From JAJRVM01 sp041752115 (GTDB lineage: Bacteria > Planctomycetota > Planctomycetia > Pirellulales > Pirellulaceae): DNA of 64,000 nucleotides. The DNA lies in assembly GCA_041752115.1 (NCBI GenBank), contig JBGSHS010000450.1, positions 1 through 64,000 on the forward strand, in the 5' to 3' direction. The position numbers were made by a program, and so were the translations under genes. This document shows positions 17,585-26,631 of this stretch, in pieces (the first letter of the stretch is position 1; each line of letters starts with the position of its first letter). The notes beneath the pieces are model-generated. The model was not told the DNA's origin, did no database searches, and saw only the letters and a program-made list of their open reading frames with translations.

Positions 17585-18616
17585 ATGGCGTTGCCTTCCA
17601 CATCGCAGGCAACTGGAGAGGGCCAATCGGACACGGCATCCGCCGCCACGAGTTCCCGTTTCTCGGGACTCTCGCGCGTGTTGAGGCTGGGAACATGGTC
17701 CCTGCTGCTTCTCTCCGTTTGTGGCTGGGGTGGCCGAGCGTGGTGGCTGCTGGACCTGACCAGCCATTTTCGGGTTCAGTATCTGGGGATCGCGGTGATC
17801 GTGACGCTCGTTTGGCTGGTTGCACGAAACTGGAGCCTGGCACTGCTGGCGACAGTCTGCCTGATCATCAATCTGGTGCCACTGGGGCCGTATTGGCTCG
17901 CCGCCAGGGACGGATCGACGACCGGTGCGACGGTCCGGGTTATGAGCTTCAACGTGAACTCGGCCAATCGCGAGGGGGAGTTGGTTCGGGAAACGATTCG
18001 GGATTGCGATCCCGACCTCTTGTTCGTGTGGGAGTTCAATGATGTTTGGCAGGAATCGCTGGGCCCTTTGGAGGCGGCCTATCCGCATCGGCGTCTGGTT
18101 CCGCAAGCGGACAACTTCGGCATGGCAGTCTACAGTCGCATTCCACTCGCGAGAATCGACTGTTTTCAGCTGGTAGAACCGGGATTCTGGGCTTTGGAGG
18201 TCGAGTTTGCCGCGGGCGACCAGATGTGGCGCGTGGTGGGGGTACATGTCATTCCACCGATGTCGGCCGAGGCAACACGGCTGCGCAATGAGCAGTTTCG
18301 GGAGCTGGCGGATCGGTTGGCTGGTGTAGCCGGGCCGACGGCGGTTGTGGGGGATCTGAACTGCACCGCCTGGTCCCCCTGTTTCGATTATTTGTTGGAG
18401 CCAACTGGCTTGCGGGACAGTGGATCTGGATTCGGACTTCAGCCGACATGGCCGGCACAGATTCCCTTGATGATGATTCCGATTGACCATTGTCTAGTCT
18501 CGGAAAGTGTCCAGGTGACGGGCCGCATGGTAACGGCTGCTTGTGGATCGGACCATCGCGGGCTTGTCGTCGATTTGGCTGCGCACGAGCGAACCGTGAC
18601 GCGGCCGGAGCCGTAA
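17585..18616 (+). CDS. Endonuclease/exonuclease/phosphatase (EEP) family protein with N-terminal membrane segments
   Basis: 343 residues from the ATG at 17585, which follows an AGGAGAAG site. Three hydrophobic segments (about residues 30-105, e.g. YLGIAVIVTLVWLVA and LALLATVCLIINLVPLG) anchor the N-terminus. The EEP domain starts with VRVMSFNVNSANREG and shows the family marks WEFNDVWQ, VGDLNCTAWSP and a final SDHRGLVVDL with the catalytic Asp-His pair. The family hydrolyses phosphodiester or phosphomonoester bonds of DNA, RNA, inositides or lipids. The domain probably faces the periplasm. Genes of this type are often annotated as YafD-like. The substrate is unknown. Confidence 0.85.
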   Translation: MALPSTSQATGEGQSDTASAATSSRFSGLSRVLRLGTWSLLLLSVCGWGGRAWWLLDLTSHFRVQYLGIAVIVTLVWLVARNWSLALLATVCLIINLVPLGPYWLAARDGSTTGATVRVMSFNVNSANREGELVRETIRDCDPDLLFVWEFNDVWQESLGPLEAAYPHRRLVPQADNFGMAVYSRIPLARIDCFQLVEPGFWALEVEFAAGDQMWRVVGVHVIPPMSAEATRLRNEQFRELADRLAGVAGPTAVVGDLNCTAWSPCFDYLLEPTGLRDSGSGFGLQPTWPAQIPLMMIPIDHCLVSESVQVTGRMVTAACGSDHRGLVVDLAAHERTVTRPEP

Positions 18617-18965
18617 GGGAGTTGGTTCGTCAGTAGAGGGGATGGGCAGGGAGCGGCGTGGGCCTGAGGGGTCGCGGCAGAAGCCGGGTTCGACACCCTT
18701 CCACGACGGTCGGAGCGTGCGGCAAATCCGGGCGGGCTGGGAGCAGTCGAGCAGTGGTGCCGAACGCGCATGGCAGGCGGAGCAGGGTTGCCCCGCATTG
18801 GGGAAGGGACCGGAAGTTCATGTCTTAAGTTCCAGTTTCCACGCCAGTTAGGTATTGTGGGCTGGAAATTCTGGACTTGATCTATCCAATGTGCATAATA
18901 TTCGACATATTCTCATCAGCGAAGCCTTGCGTCTGATCGTGGCCCCTGGTGCTTGACGTCGAACC
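18617..18965. other. Intergenic region
   Basis: About 350 bases between two rightward genes. No gene recognised. An AT-richer stretch near 18890-18915 (GTGCATAATATTCGACATA) could be part of a promoter for the small membrane protein. Confidence 0.35.
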
Positions 18966-19244
18966 ATGCTGGAATTTCTCACCACGACGACTGCGAAAGC
19001 AGTGCTTTGGGTAGCCGTTCTGCTGGTCATGCTGGCGGCGGCCTACTACTTGGTGCGAAGGTTTCGGGATCGCATCGACGACGACCGGCAAACAGCAAGC
19101 GATCTGCTGACGAATTTCCGAGAAATGCACCACGAGGGTGACATCAGCGAGACGGAATTCCGAACAATAAAGACTGTGCTGGGGCGAAAGCTCCACGAGG
19201 AGTTGAAGGGCGCGAAACGTGATGAAGAGTCACCTGCGGAGTGA
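18966..19244 (+). CDS. Small membrane protein with SHOCT-like C-terminal segment
   Basis: 92 residues. One N-terminal membrane helix (AVLWVAVLLVMLAAAYYLV) is followed by a basic stop-transfer region and a helical tail. The tail segment LLTNFREMHHEGDISETEFRTIKTVLGRKL resembles a SHOCT-type or short C-terminal helical module: an L-x-x-G-x-I-T/S-x-x-E/D-F pattern found in many small bacterial membrane proteins. It stands just upstream of clpX in the same direction. Function is unknown; the clpX adjacency could be chance. Confidence 0.7.
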   Translation: MLEFLTTTTAKAVLWVAVLLVMLAAAYYLVRRFRDRIDDDRQTASDLLTNFREMHHEGDISETEFRTIKTVLGRKLHEELKGAKRDEESPAE

Positions 19245-19500
19245 CTCTGCGGATCATTGCGAGTTCGCTGATCATGCCGGTCAGTCCTTCATGCAGACTC
19301 AGGGCCTGGGAGGCCAAACGCACAGCGACAACCGTAGATTTGGCAGCTCGACGAATCGCGGACAGGGAAGCCCTTAAGGGCCTGGGCACGGTGATCCGAA
19401 CACGCCCTTTCGGCCGGATCGAGCGACACCGAGGAAGTAGAGCCTTGATCGATGGCGGTCGCGACAGGCGGCCGTGATCGACGATCCGAAAGGAGTGATT

Positions 19501-20787
19501 ATGCCCGCGGGAAAAGATTCGGGCGGAGGCCGACGCAGCAGCGGTACGACGAAAAAGAACGCGTTCTGTTCGTTCTGCCGCAAGAGCTATCGGGATGTCG
19601 GTCCGCTGGTCGAGGGACCAGGGGATGTGTACATCTGCGGGGAGTGCATCGATCTTTGCCAATCGATTCTGGAACAGGAACAGCGTCGAAGGGGCTCAAC
19701 CAAGAAACTCTTCAAGGAGATTCCGACGCCGCGCGAGATCGTGCGGAAACTGGATGAATACGTGATCGGGCAGGCCAACGCCAAGAAGGTCCTGGCGGTG
19801 GCCGTGCACAATCACTACAAGCGTCTGGCTTTGGGGTGGGAAGGCTCAGACGTGGAGATCGAGAAGTCCAACATCTTGCTGATCGGCCCGACCGGTTCTG
19901 GTAAGACTCTGTTGGCGCGCACTTTAGCGAGGATTCTCAATGTCCCGTTCGCCATTGGCGACGCGACGACTTTGACGGAAGCCGGATACGTCGGCGAGGA
20001 CGTGGAAAACCTCCTGCTCAAGCTGCTGCACGCGGCTGATTTCGACTTGGAAGCAGCGCAGCGAGGGGTCCTCTATATCGACGAGATCGACAAGATTGGC
20101 AAGACCAGCCAGAACGTGTCGATCACGCGAGACGTATCGGGTGAAGGCGTGCAGCAGGCGCTGCTGAAGATGCTCGAAGGCACCGTGGCCAATGTTCCTC
20201 CCCAGGGCGGACGCAAGCATCCTGAGCAGCAGTATATTCAGATGGACACAACCAATATTCTGTTCATCTGTGGCGGTACGTTTGTCGGTATCGAAGACCT
20301 CATCGGCAAGCGACTGGGCAAGCCGACGATGGGATTTGCCCAGCGCAGTGCGGCGGAGAAAAACACGGATCCTGCCCAACTGCTCCCGAATGTGACCACC
20401 GATGATGTCCTGCATTTCGGTCTCATTCCCGAACTGGTCGGACGCCTGCCGGTGATCAGCGCCTTGACGCCGCTCAGCGAAGATGGACTGATGCGCGTGC
20501 TGACCGAGCCGCGTAATGCACTGGTCAAACAGTATCAGACTCTCTTCGAAATGGAGAATTGCGAGCTGAAGTTCACCGAGAGCGCTTTGAAGCGGATCGC
20601 CCATCGCGCCATGACCAAGGGGACCGGAGCTCGTGGTCTGCGGAGCATCATTGAAGAGGTGATGCTGGATATCATGTACGACCTGCCTGAGCAGACGCCG
20701 GGTACGTCGTACGTCATCAACGATGACATCGTGGACGGCCGTGAAACGCTGTTCCAACTGCCCGAGCCGCGCACGAAGAGTGCCTAG
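19501..20787 (+). CDS. clpX: ATP-dependent protease ATP-binding subunit ClpX
   Basis: 428 residues from the ATG at 19501, which has AAGGAG 5 bases upstream. ClpX unfolds tagged proteins and feeds them into ClpP. Four zinc cysteines are visible (about residues 23, 26, 46 and 49, in FCSFC and YICGEC) and form the N-terminal dimerisation domain. Walker A is GPTGSGKT, the pore loop is GYVGED, Walker B is LYIDEIDKI. The C-terminal part has GRLPVI (sensor-2 region) and ends normally. ClpP is not adjacent here. A strong hairpin terminator follows. The presence of ClpX matters when asking which unfoldase could serve the Pup-like system, since no proteasome is in view. Confidence 0.97.
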   Translation: MPAGKDSGGGRRSSGTTKKNAFCSFCRKSYRDVGPLVEGPGDVYICGECIDLCQSILEQEQRRRGSTKKLFKEIPTPREIVRKLDEYVIGQANAKKVLAVAVHNHYKRLALGWEGSDVEIEKSNILLIGPTGSGKTLLARTLARILNVPFAIGDATTLTEAGYVGEDVENLLLKLLHAADFDLEAAQRGVLYIDEIDKIGKTSQNVSITRDVSGEGVQQALLKMLEGTVANVPPQGGRKHPEQQYIQMDTTNILFICGGTFVGIEDLIGKRLGKPTMGFAQRSAAEKNTDPAQLLPNVTTDDVLHFGLIPELVGRLPVISALTPLSEDGLMRVLTEPRNALVKQYQTLFEMENCELKFTESALKRIAHRAMTKGTGARGLRSIIEEVMLDIMYDLPEQTPGTSYVINDDIVDGRETLFQLPEPRTKSA

Positions 20788-20816
20788 CAGGCGGCACGGA
20801 TTCACTACGCTGACGC

Positions 20817-20851
20817 AAGGCCCGGCCAGGATCTGATCCTGGCCGGGCCTT
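20817..20851. terminator. Bidirectional hairpin terminator between clpX and the aminotransferase gene
   Basis: The arms at 20817-20833 and 20835-20851 are perfect reverse complements around a single central base, giving a very stable GC-rich stem with AAGG...CCTT ends. It lies between two convergent genes and could end transcription from both. There is only a short T-rich tail. Confidence 0.85.
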
Positions 20852-20910
20852 CTGCTTCTACTGCGCTGGCTGTACGGTCGGTCGGCAGACTCTCTGGCGG
20901 TGCGTCTCGC

Positions 20911-22020
20911 TCATCGTCGCGCGAGTTTCCGCAGCACCTCGATGCCGCGCTCAAGTGTTTCGTTGGCGGCCGCATAGGAGAGTCGAAAATGGGTGTCGCG
21001 CTGACTGAAGACGTTGCCCGGAATGATCAACAGATTGTGCTCGATCGCTGTCTTGACGAACTCCGATCCGGTTCCCCACGGTGCCTTGGGAAAGACGTAG
21101 AACGCGCCACTGGCACCGGCAATCTCGTACAGGTCGGAGAGGCCATCAACGATCAGATCACGCTTCTTGTGATACGCTTGCAGGTGCTGGCTGATATCGA
21201 CGTCCATCGCCGCGGCGCCGGCCCACTGGACCGGTTGCGGAGCACAGACGAAGGTGTACTGCTGCACTTTGATCATCGTGTCAATGACTTCCGCGGGACC
21301 GTGGACGAACCCGAGTCGCCACCCGGTCATGGCATAGTTCTTGGAAAACCCGTCGATCACGATCGTACGGTCATTGAACTGAGCTGGCGACTCGAAGGGC
21401 GAGTCGTAGCAGAACTGACAGTAGATCTCGTCGGAAATCAGTGCGATGTTGTGCTGGCGAGCCAGTTCCGCCAGTGCTCGGACCACTTCCAGCGAGGCGG
21501 TGGCGCCGGTCGGATTGGCGGGACTGTTGAGCAGAATCAGCTTGGTCTTGTCGGTAATCGCCTGGGCGACTTGCTCCACCGGTATCTGAAAATCGGGATA
21601 CGTGGAGATCAGTACGGGAACGCCGCCGACCAGCCGGGTAAGCGATTCATACATCACGAAATAGGGTTCGAAGATGATCACTTCATCGCCGGCGTTGACC
21701 AACGACAGCAGGGTGAGCACGAGCCCGCCACTGGTGCCCGAGGACACAAACACCTTGCGATCCGCGTGCGCGTACTGTTCGTCGAGTCGCGCCTGCAGCT
21801 TCTCACGCAGGACCGGCATCCCCTGCGTCAGAGCATAATTGTTCTTGCCCGATTGAATCGCGTCGATGCAGGCGTTTCGCACCGGCTCGGGAACATCGTA
21901 ATCGGGTTGGCCGATCGACAGATCGATCGGGGACTCCATCTTGCCAGCTAATTCAAACACTTTGCGAATGCCGCTGCTGTCAAACGTGCGGGTTCGCTGG
22001 GCGATCCACGAGTCGGTCAT
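20911..22020 (-). CDS. Class I/II PLP-dependent aminotransferase
   Basis: 369 residues. PLP enzyme of the aspartate aminotransferase fold. The N-terminus carries LSIGQPDYDVPEPVRNA, the cofactor-binding strand SSGTSGGLVLTLL, NSPANPTGA for the cofactor-stacking region, and SDEIYCQF. The Schiff-base Lys lies in DGFSKNYAMTGWRLG. The arginine that binds the substrate carboxylate lies in FRLSYAAANETLERG. The length is slightly short but complete. Substrate specificity cannot be assigned; aspartate or aromatic acceptors are typical. It is single and convergent with clpX. Confidence 0.9.
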   Translation of the reverse strand: MTDSWIAQRTRTFDSSGIRKVFELAGKMESPIDLSIGQPDYDVPEPVRNACIDAIQSGKNNYALTQGMPVLREKLQARLDEQYAHADRKVFVSSGTSGGLVLTLLSLVNAGDEVIIFEPYFVMYESLTRLVGGVPVLISTYPDFQIPVEQVAQAITDKTKLILLNSPANPTGATASLEVVRALAELARQHNIALISDEIYCQFCYDSPFESPAQFNDRTIVIDGFSKNYAMTGWRLGFVHGPAEVIDTMIKVQQYTFVCAPQPVQWAGAAAMDVDISQHLQAYHKKRDLIVDGLSDLYEIAGASGAFYVFPKAPWGTGSEFVKTAIEHNLLIIPGNVFSQRDTHFRLSYAAANETLERGIEVLRKLARR

Positions 22021-22238
22021 AGGTTTCTCGTCCTGGGAACAGACAGTGTCAGGGACCAGCCCCTTACGATCGGGCCCGGCGTGGGCCGGGGGCCGGGGGC
22101 TCGCCGCGAGCGCAATTCATCATAGTGACGGTAACCGCGCCGGAATGCAAGAACGGCTTCTCCGCGGGACAAAGGGGAGGCATTGGTGGCAGCTCCCCCG
22201 AAGGAAGAATGGACCGGTCTGCAGCAGGCCGGGGACGC

Positions 22239-23753
22239 TCAGCGGACGCGGCAGGTGAAGCGGATGACACCACCTTCGGTCGCTTTCATCGGCTCCGTGA
22301 TCTCCCACCGCAGCTGCAGCGATTCGCCTTCGTTCTGGGTGACCGAGAAGTTCGCGTTCAGCGAGCAGGTCTGGCTGCCCTCGACGTATTCCAGACGCGT
22401 CGTCAGGTTGTCGATCACGGTCACGTTGCCGATCACCTGATCGCCGACATTCTCGAATTGCAGCGTGAATTCCACCGTTTCGCCCGGGCGTGCCTCGGAG
22501 CGGGATGCCAGCTTGCAGACCCGCAGACGCGGTTTTCCTTCGAGCGAGTAGATGTGCAGTTCGCCGGCAGACGCCACCGAGACTTCTTCGTGCGTGGCAA
22601 TGTTGTCGATGACCACTTGCACCGCCGCGTCGTGGCTCCAGGCTACCGCGGCCTGGATCAACTCGGCCAGGCGTGCCTTTTCCGAGTTGTCCAACATGGC
22701 GCGGCGGATGTCGTTGAAGTCCTCGTAGGGAATGACACTGGCGTGCGTCCCGATCAGACCTTCCTGGTTCTCCAGGCCGATGGGCGGCGTGTTCTCACGA
22801 ATCCCGCTCGCCGCCGAGGTGCCGAGATTCAAGCCGGGCTGTAACGGCTGGACTTTGGTCGTGGCGATCTGCACGTCCCCGAGTCCTTCGATGGGTACCG
22901 GCACGTTGACCCCGGCGATGCGATCCAGATAATCGTGCTGCACAATGCCATAGACCTTGCGCACCGAAGCAAAGCGAGGCGAGTAGATGCAGACCCGATT
23001 GCTCGGTTCAACAAAGGTGTCCCCTTCGATTGTGTCGTAGTGGACGACCGTATCTTCCAGGGCCAGACCATCGACGCTCCAGTCCTTGTTCACCTGAACT
23101 GCCGGACGCTTGTCACCGCCATCGCACAAGTACTCGTCCTCGGGCCAGGGGCAGGGAAGTCCTGGCGGAGTCCAGGGGCCACATGGTACGCCGCAGGGAC
23201 ACCATGGCTCGGCCTGACAAGGCATCTGCGGCTGGCACGGCGCAGCATACTGTGGACCATAGCAGGGGGCCGGCATCGGAGCCGGGTAAACCATCTCAGT
23301 CGGGCACGTCGGTTGCGCCGCGACCAGGTAGGAGCCAGCTCTCGGCATGGGCGATGCCTGCACCATTGTCTGCGGTACGGCGGTAAGGAGTGGCTGACGG
23401 AGCATGGCGCCGTCGGCGGGCAATACGACCGAAGTCGCCGCCGCCGTATGCCCGGTCGGTATAACCGCGGAGGGTTGATCGGTGGAAGTGGCTGCAGCCT
23501 GATCCGAGAGCGAATGTCGCGCGAGTGCCGTGTGCGGATTCTCTGTCGGCTTGTTGGCCGTTTCTGCCGCCGCGGCCTGAGACGGTCCTGCTGCCCACGT
23601 CGACGGAGGCTCAGAGGGCTGAGGTGCGCGCGCCAGCTGAGTATCCACTGCGCGGCACGAGCAGAGGATGATAATCGCCGCGGCAATCACCAGCCATCGT
23701 CCGGTTGACCCTGCGGTGGATTCTGTGGCGTCGATGGGATCTCTACGCATCAT
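22239..23753 (-). CDS. Exported lipoprotein with DUF11-type repeat domain
   Basis: About 504 residues from the ATG at 23753, which overlaps the stop of the upstream gene (ATGATG over TGA), so translation is probably coupled. The N-terminus is basic, then WLVIAAAIIILCSC gives a lipoprotein signal. A Pro/Cys-rich segment follows (CPTEMVYPAPMPAPCYGP to LPCPWPEDEYLC), then a beta-rich region. The C-terminal 120 residues (RLRVCKLASRSEARPGETVEF and DNLTTRLEYVEGSQTCS) match the DUF11/conserved-repeat beta-sandwich domain, as found in planctomycete and bacterial surface proteins. It is the last of three genes on this strand. Likely part of the cell surface. The role is unknown. Confidence 0.82.
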   Translation of the reverse strand: MMRRDPIDATESTAGSTGRWLVIAAAIIILCSCRAVDTQLARAPQPSEPPSTWAAGPSQAAAAETANKPTENPHTALARHSLSDQAAATSTDQPSAVIPTGHTAAATSVVLPADGAMLRQPLLTAVPQTMVQASPMPRAGSYLVAAQPTCPTEMVYPAPMPAPCYGPQYAAPCQPQMPCQAEPWCPCGVPCGPWTPPGLPCPWPEDEYLCDGGDKRPAVQVNKDWSVDGLALEDTVVHYDTIEGDTFVEPSNRVCIYSPRFASVRKVYGIVQHDYLDRIAGVNVPVPIEGLGDVQIATTKVQPLQPGLNLGTSAASGIRENTPPIGLENQEGLIGTHASVIPYEDFNDIRRAMLDNSEKARLAELIQAAVAWSHDAAVQVVIDNIATHEEVSVASAGELHIYSLEGKPRLRVCKLASRSEARPGETVEFTLQFENVGDQVIGNVTVIDNLTTRLEYVEGSQTCSLNANFSVTQNEGESLQLRWEITEPMKATEGGVIRFTCRVR

Positions 23754-24763
23754 CGGGTCACTCCCACGCCCGTCGGGCGTGCTGGCGCATTGATACGAAG
23801 CTGATGGCTGTTCCAGGCCTGGGGGCCGGCGGGGCTGGGCGCTGGGGGAACTGCCTCGGTCGGTTCTCCCATCAGCACTTCCGGGAATCGAATCCAAGGA
23901 GGAGATTCAAACAGAAATCGGCCGGTCGCATGATCCAGTTCGGGCACACGCGAGCCAATTCGCAGGATGACCATGGGACGTCCCAGGCCGTCGGCAACTT
24001 CCAGGGGATCTTGCCCTGCACCCACCTCGAAATAACTCTGGTGGTTGGGATCCTCTCGCAGCGGAAGAGCCGCCTGTGGATTCTCGAGGTAGATCACACG
24101 AATCACGAACTGGCCGCGCAGTGCCAGTTCCAATTCTTCCCGAGTCAGTTGGATAGGGATGGGGTACCGCGCTTCCAAGCCTTGTGGCGGGTACAAGCGG
24201 TTGATGATCTCGATGCTGGGAAATATCTCTTGCCCCTCGTTGAACGGAATGCTGGTTACTCGCAGGCGATAGACACTACCCACCAGCAAACCGGCTTTGA
24301 GAGGTGCCGGGAGCGGGGGCTCAAACGTACCATCCATGGCCAACGCCAACTGCGTTCCCTCGGGGGCTGAGATCTCGACGGGCTGGAAGTAACCAGGCAA
24401 CGGTCCGCCGCGCAGGAGTTGTGCCTGCCCAATCGAACCGGGGGGCATGTCTGCTCGCTGGAAATAGTGGTAGGGACGGTAAATCGTAGCTGCCTGCGGA
24501 AGGACGTAGTTGCCCTGTGCTCCGAAGTCGGCCGAAGAGGTGACTGGCATGAGACCTGGCATGGGAGCAATATCGGTGCGGGGAATGGGCCCGGTCGGTT
24601 GTGAAGCGACCGAGGGATTGGGCGGCCCTGGAACTACCTGGCCCCTGACGCCCGACACGCTGATCACGACCAGCAGCAGCGCCCACACGGAACGGCCAAA
24701 CAGTGGCGTGACCGTCCCTGTCATTCGCCGCTGTCGAGCGAGGCGTTTGCAGTGTCGAACCAT
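23750..24763 (-). CDS. Exported protein with domain shared with the upstream gene
   Basis: 337 residues from the ATG at 24763 (GGGGAG about 10 bases upstream). A basic N-terminus with a signal peptide, SVWALLLVVISVSGVRGQ, targets it outside. The middle part (about residues 155-290) carries VGSVYRLRVTSIPFNEGQEI, then IEIINRL, then YPIPIQLTREELELALRGQ and FVIRVIYLENPQ. The same order of segments occurs in the upstream gene product. The gene shares its stop with the start of the DUF11 gene. Function is unknown; the domain looks all-beta and may bind or assemble at the envelope. Confidence 0.75.
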   Translation of the reverse strand: MVRHCKRLARQRRMTGTVTPLFGRSVWALLLVVISVSGVRGQVVPGPPNPSVASQPTGPIPRTDIAPMPGLMPVTSSADFGAQGNYVLPQAATIYRPYHYFQRADMPPGSIGQAQLLRGGPLPGYFQPVEISAPEGTQLALAMDGTFEPPLPAPLKAGLLVGSVYRLRVTSIPFNEGQEIFPSIEIINRLYPPQGLEARYPIPIQLTREELELALRGQFVIRVIYLENPQAALPLREDPNHQSYFEVGAGQDPLEVADGLGRPMVILRIGSRVPELDHATGRFLFESPPWIRFPEVLMGEPTEAVPPAPSPAGPQAWNSHQLRINAPARPTGVGVTR

Positions 24764-25047
24764 GTTGATCGTTCTCCCCGGCTTCCTGGTTCCCTGTTCG
24801 CATCCTCGCGAGACGTTCGCCATCCCTGGTTGGTGCCGTAGCGGAGTCTTCGACCTGAGCTGCAACATCACAGATGCTGCATCCCATCCGAACCTGGGCA
24901 ACAAGGAAGTGATACTCTGTGCTCGTTCTCGACTGGTTCAGCTACAAGAAAGGTGGGAGGCGACTCTGGTTGCCGGCGCCGGAAGAGAGTTTTCTTCGCA
25001 GGGCGACGGGAGTCGCCTCCCACAGGCAGTTGCTCCATCGTGGTGCT

Positions 25048-26268
25048 TTACCGCACACACTGGTTCGCGTCGTGAATCGTCTGACCGTAACGAAGCGGCG
25101 GATACATGCTCTGTTCTGTCACATGCATTCGCGTGGGCGGAGCCGGATAGCTGACGCCGGGCTGCTGGCGAACGTCGATTCGGAACTTGTGCGCCGGTTC
25201 GGGAATATGGTTGACCGTATGGTTCTTGATCACGTGCTTCTGCAGTCCCGCGGGAACTCCCAGTGGAATATGCGGCGGCCCGGGCAGCCCGATCGGAGTG
25301 CCGGAGATGGGCATGCCCCACTGCGGCGTCGTGACGCCGGACAAATGCGAAGGAACATTACCGTACGGAACGACCGTACCCGGCAGCAGAGCGGTTCCGG
25401 GCGGGCAGCCACGCTGGCAGTCGCCGTAAGGGCCGCAGGCACCGACACCACCCATGCCGGGAGCGCCCGCCATATAGCCACCGGCCTGCATCACACCCCC
25501 TTGGGCTCCGTCCATGGCACCAGGAACTTCGAGGTCTTTGTTGCCCATGCGGATAATGGCCAGGATCGAGCCGCGACGATCCGCTTCGACGATGGGGTCG
25601 ATACCAGGATCAAGTCGCGTGCTGACCAGCGTGTCGACTCCCGCCAGAGCCAGTTCCTGAAACTCCGGATCGGGCAGGTAAATCACCTTCGTGACGAAGT
25701 TGCCCGCTGCTACCTGGTCAAAGTCCTCTTCGGTGAACTGGATCGGGATCGCGTTGTGAGCCAGATAGGCCTCCGTGCGCGGAGTGACCGGTCCGACTTC
25801 CAACGTCGGATAGCGCTCAACCCCCTCGCGACCTTCGACGTTGCTGATCTTCAGACGATAGATGCCGCCGGTCGGAAACGCCGATCGGCCGGGAACGACT
25901 AATGGCTCAGAATCAAAATAACCGACGCCTCCGACATCCCAACTGACCATCATGCTCTCGGGCCGCGAGAACAAAATCTGGACGGTCGGCGGAGCGACAG
26001 GCATCATCATCATCCCCACACCACATCCCATCATGGGACCGCCCATGGGACCACCCATGGGACCACCCATGGGACCGCCCATCATGGCCGTGTTCACCAC
26101 GGGGGCTGGAGGAGGCGCAAGAACTCCTGGCCCCGGACCACCAACGCCAGGCCCAGGCTCCAGGAGCCGCTCGGCTGGCGGCAGATTGTACGACCGGTGA
26201 TGAGCACACCCCACCGCGGTCGCAGCGATGGCGATGAGCATGATCCAACGCGACATGCTGGTCTTCAT
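25048..26268 (-). CDS. Exported lipoprotein with Gly/Pro/Met repeats and a domain shared with its neighbour
   Basis: 406 residues from the ATG at 26268 (GGGGGGAT site). MSRWIMLIAIAATAVGC is a lipoprotein signal. After a Pro/Gly-rich stretch comes a four-fold GGPM repeat and a Met/Cys-rich patch (about residues 75-95). Then a beta-rich domain: TGGIYRLKISNVEGREGVER, IPIQFTEEDFDQVAAGNF, FVTKVIYLPDPE and LAIIRMGNKDLE. These segments pair with the next gene's VYRLRVTS, IPIQLTREEL, FVIRVIYLEN and VILRIGS. The C-terminal 130 residues are Pro/Gly-rich and poorly structured. This is the first gene of the block; 284 bases separate it from the next. Probably a surface protein. Role unknown. Confidence 0.75.
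   Translation of the reverse strand: MKTSMSRWIMLIAIAATAVGCAHHRSYNLPPAERLLEPGPGVGGPGPGVLAPPPAPVVNTAMMGGPMGGPMGGPMGGPMMGCGVGMMMMPVAPPTVQILFSRPESMMVSWDVGGVGYFDSEPLVVPGRSAFPTGGIYRLKISNVEGREGVERYPTLEVGPVTPRTEAYLAHNAIPIQFTEEDFDQVAAGNFVTKVIYLPDPEFQELALAGVDTLVSTRLDPGIDPIVEADRRGSILAIIRMGNKDLEVPGAMDGAQGGVMQAGGYMAGAPGMGGVGACGPYGDCQRGCPPGTALLPGTVVPYGNVPSHLSGVTTPQWGMPISGTPIGLPGPPHIPLGVPAGLQKHVIKNHTVNHIPEPAHKFRIDVRQQPGVSYPAPPTRMHVTEQSMYPPLRYGQTIHDANQCVR
26033..26080. repeat. Four tandem 12-base repeats inside the lipoprotein gene
   Basis: Units of ATGGGACC(G/A)CCC at 26033-26044, 26045-26056, 26057-26068 and 26069-26080. Read on the minus strand they encode the GGPM peptide repeats. The unit is a multiple of three, so copy-number change would keep the reading frame. 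Copy number may vary between strains. Confidence 0.85.
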
Positions 26269-26631
26269 AATATCCCCCCTACGCGGCGCTCGAGCCCGGT
26301 GAGACTTTGATAACAAGTGGGCTCCAGCTGCTGGTGACTCCTAGCTGGTCTGTTCGGAACGAGTGTGGACAGTTCTGGACTGCACGGGCACTATCCTCGG
26401 CTTGCGTCGTCGAGCTTTTGGCGTGGACACCACCTCGCATGCGACCCTACAATGGCCCGCCCAGGCTGGTCCCGCTCGTCCTGCGGCCTGATCGCTGTGC
26501 CACCGCACGTTCCGGTAGCCACATGCCAGGACGCTGGGTCATCCCGCGCAAGCAGTGCGGGAAAACGTCTCTGTGGGTTTTGATCGGCGTGATACAACGA
26601 GTTTCTTTGGCAAAACCAACACAACCGCACC
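26269..26631. other. Intergenic region between divergent genes
   Basis: About 360 bases between the leftward lipoprotein operon and the rightward LolA-like gene. It must hold both promoters. No gene, RNA or firm promoter was recognised. The LolA-like ATG lacks a good Shine-Dalgarno site. Confidence 0.4.
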
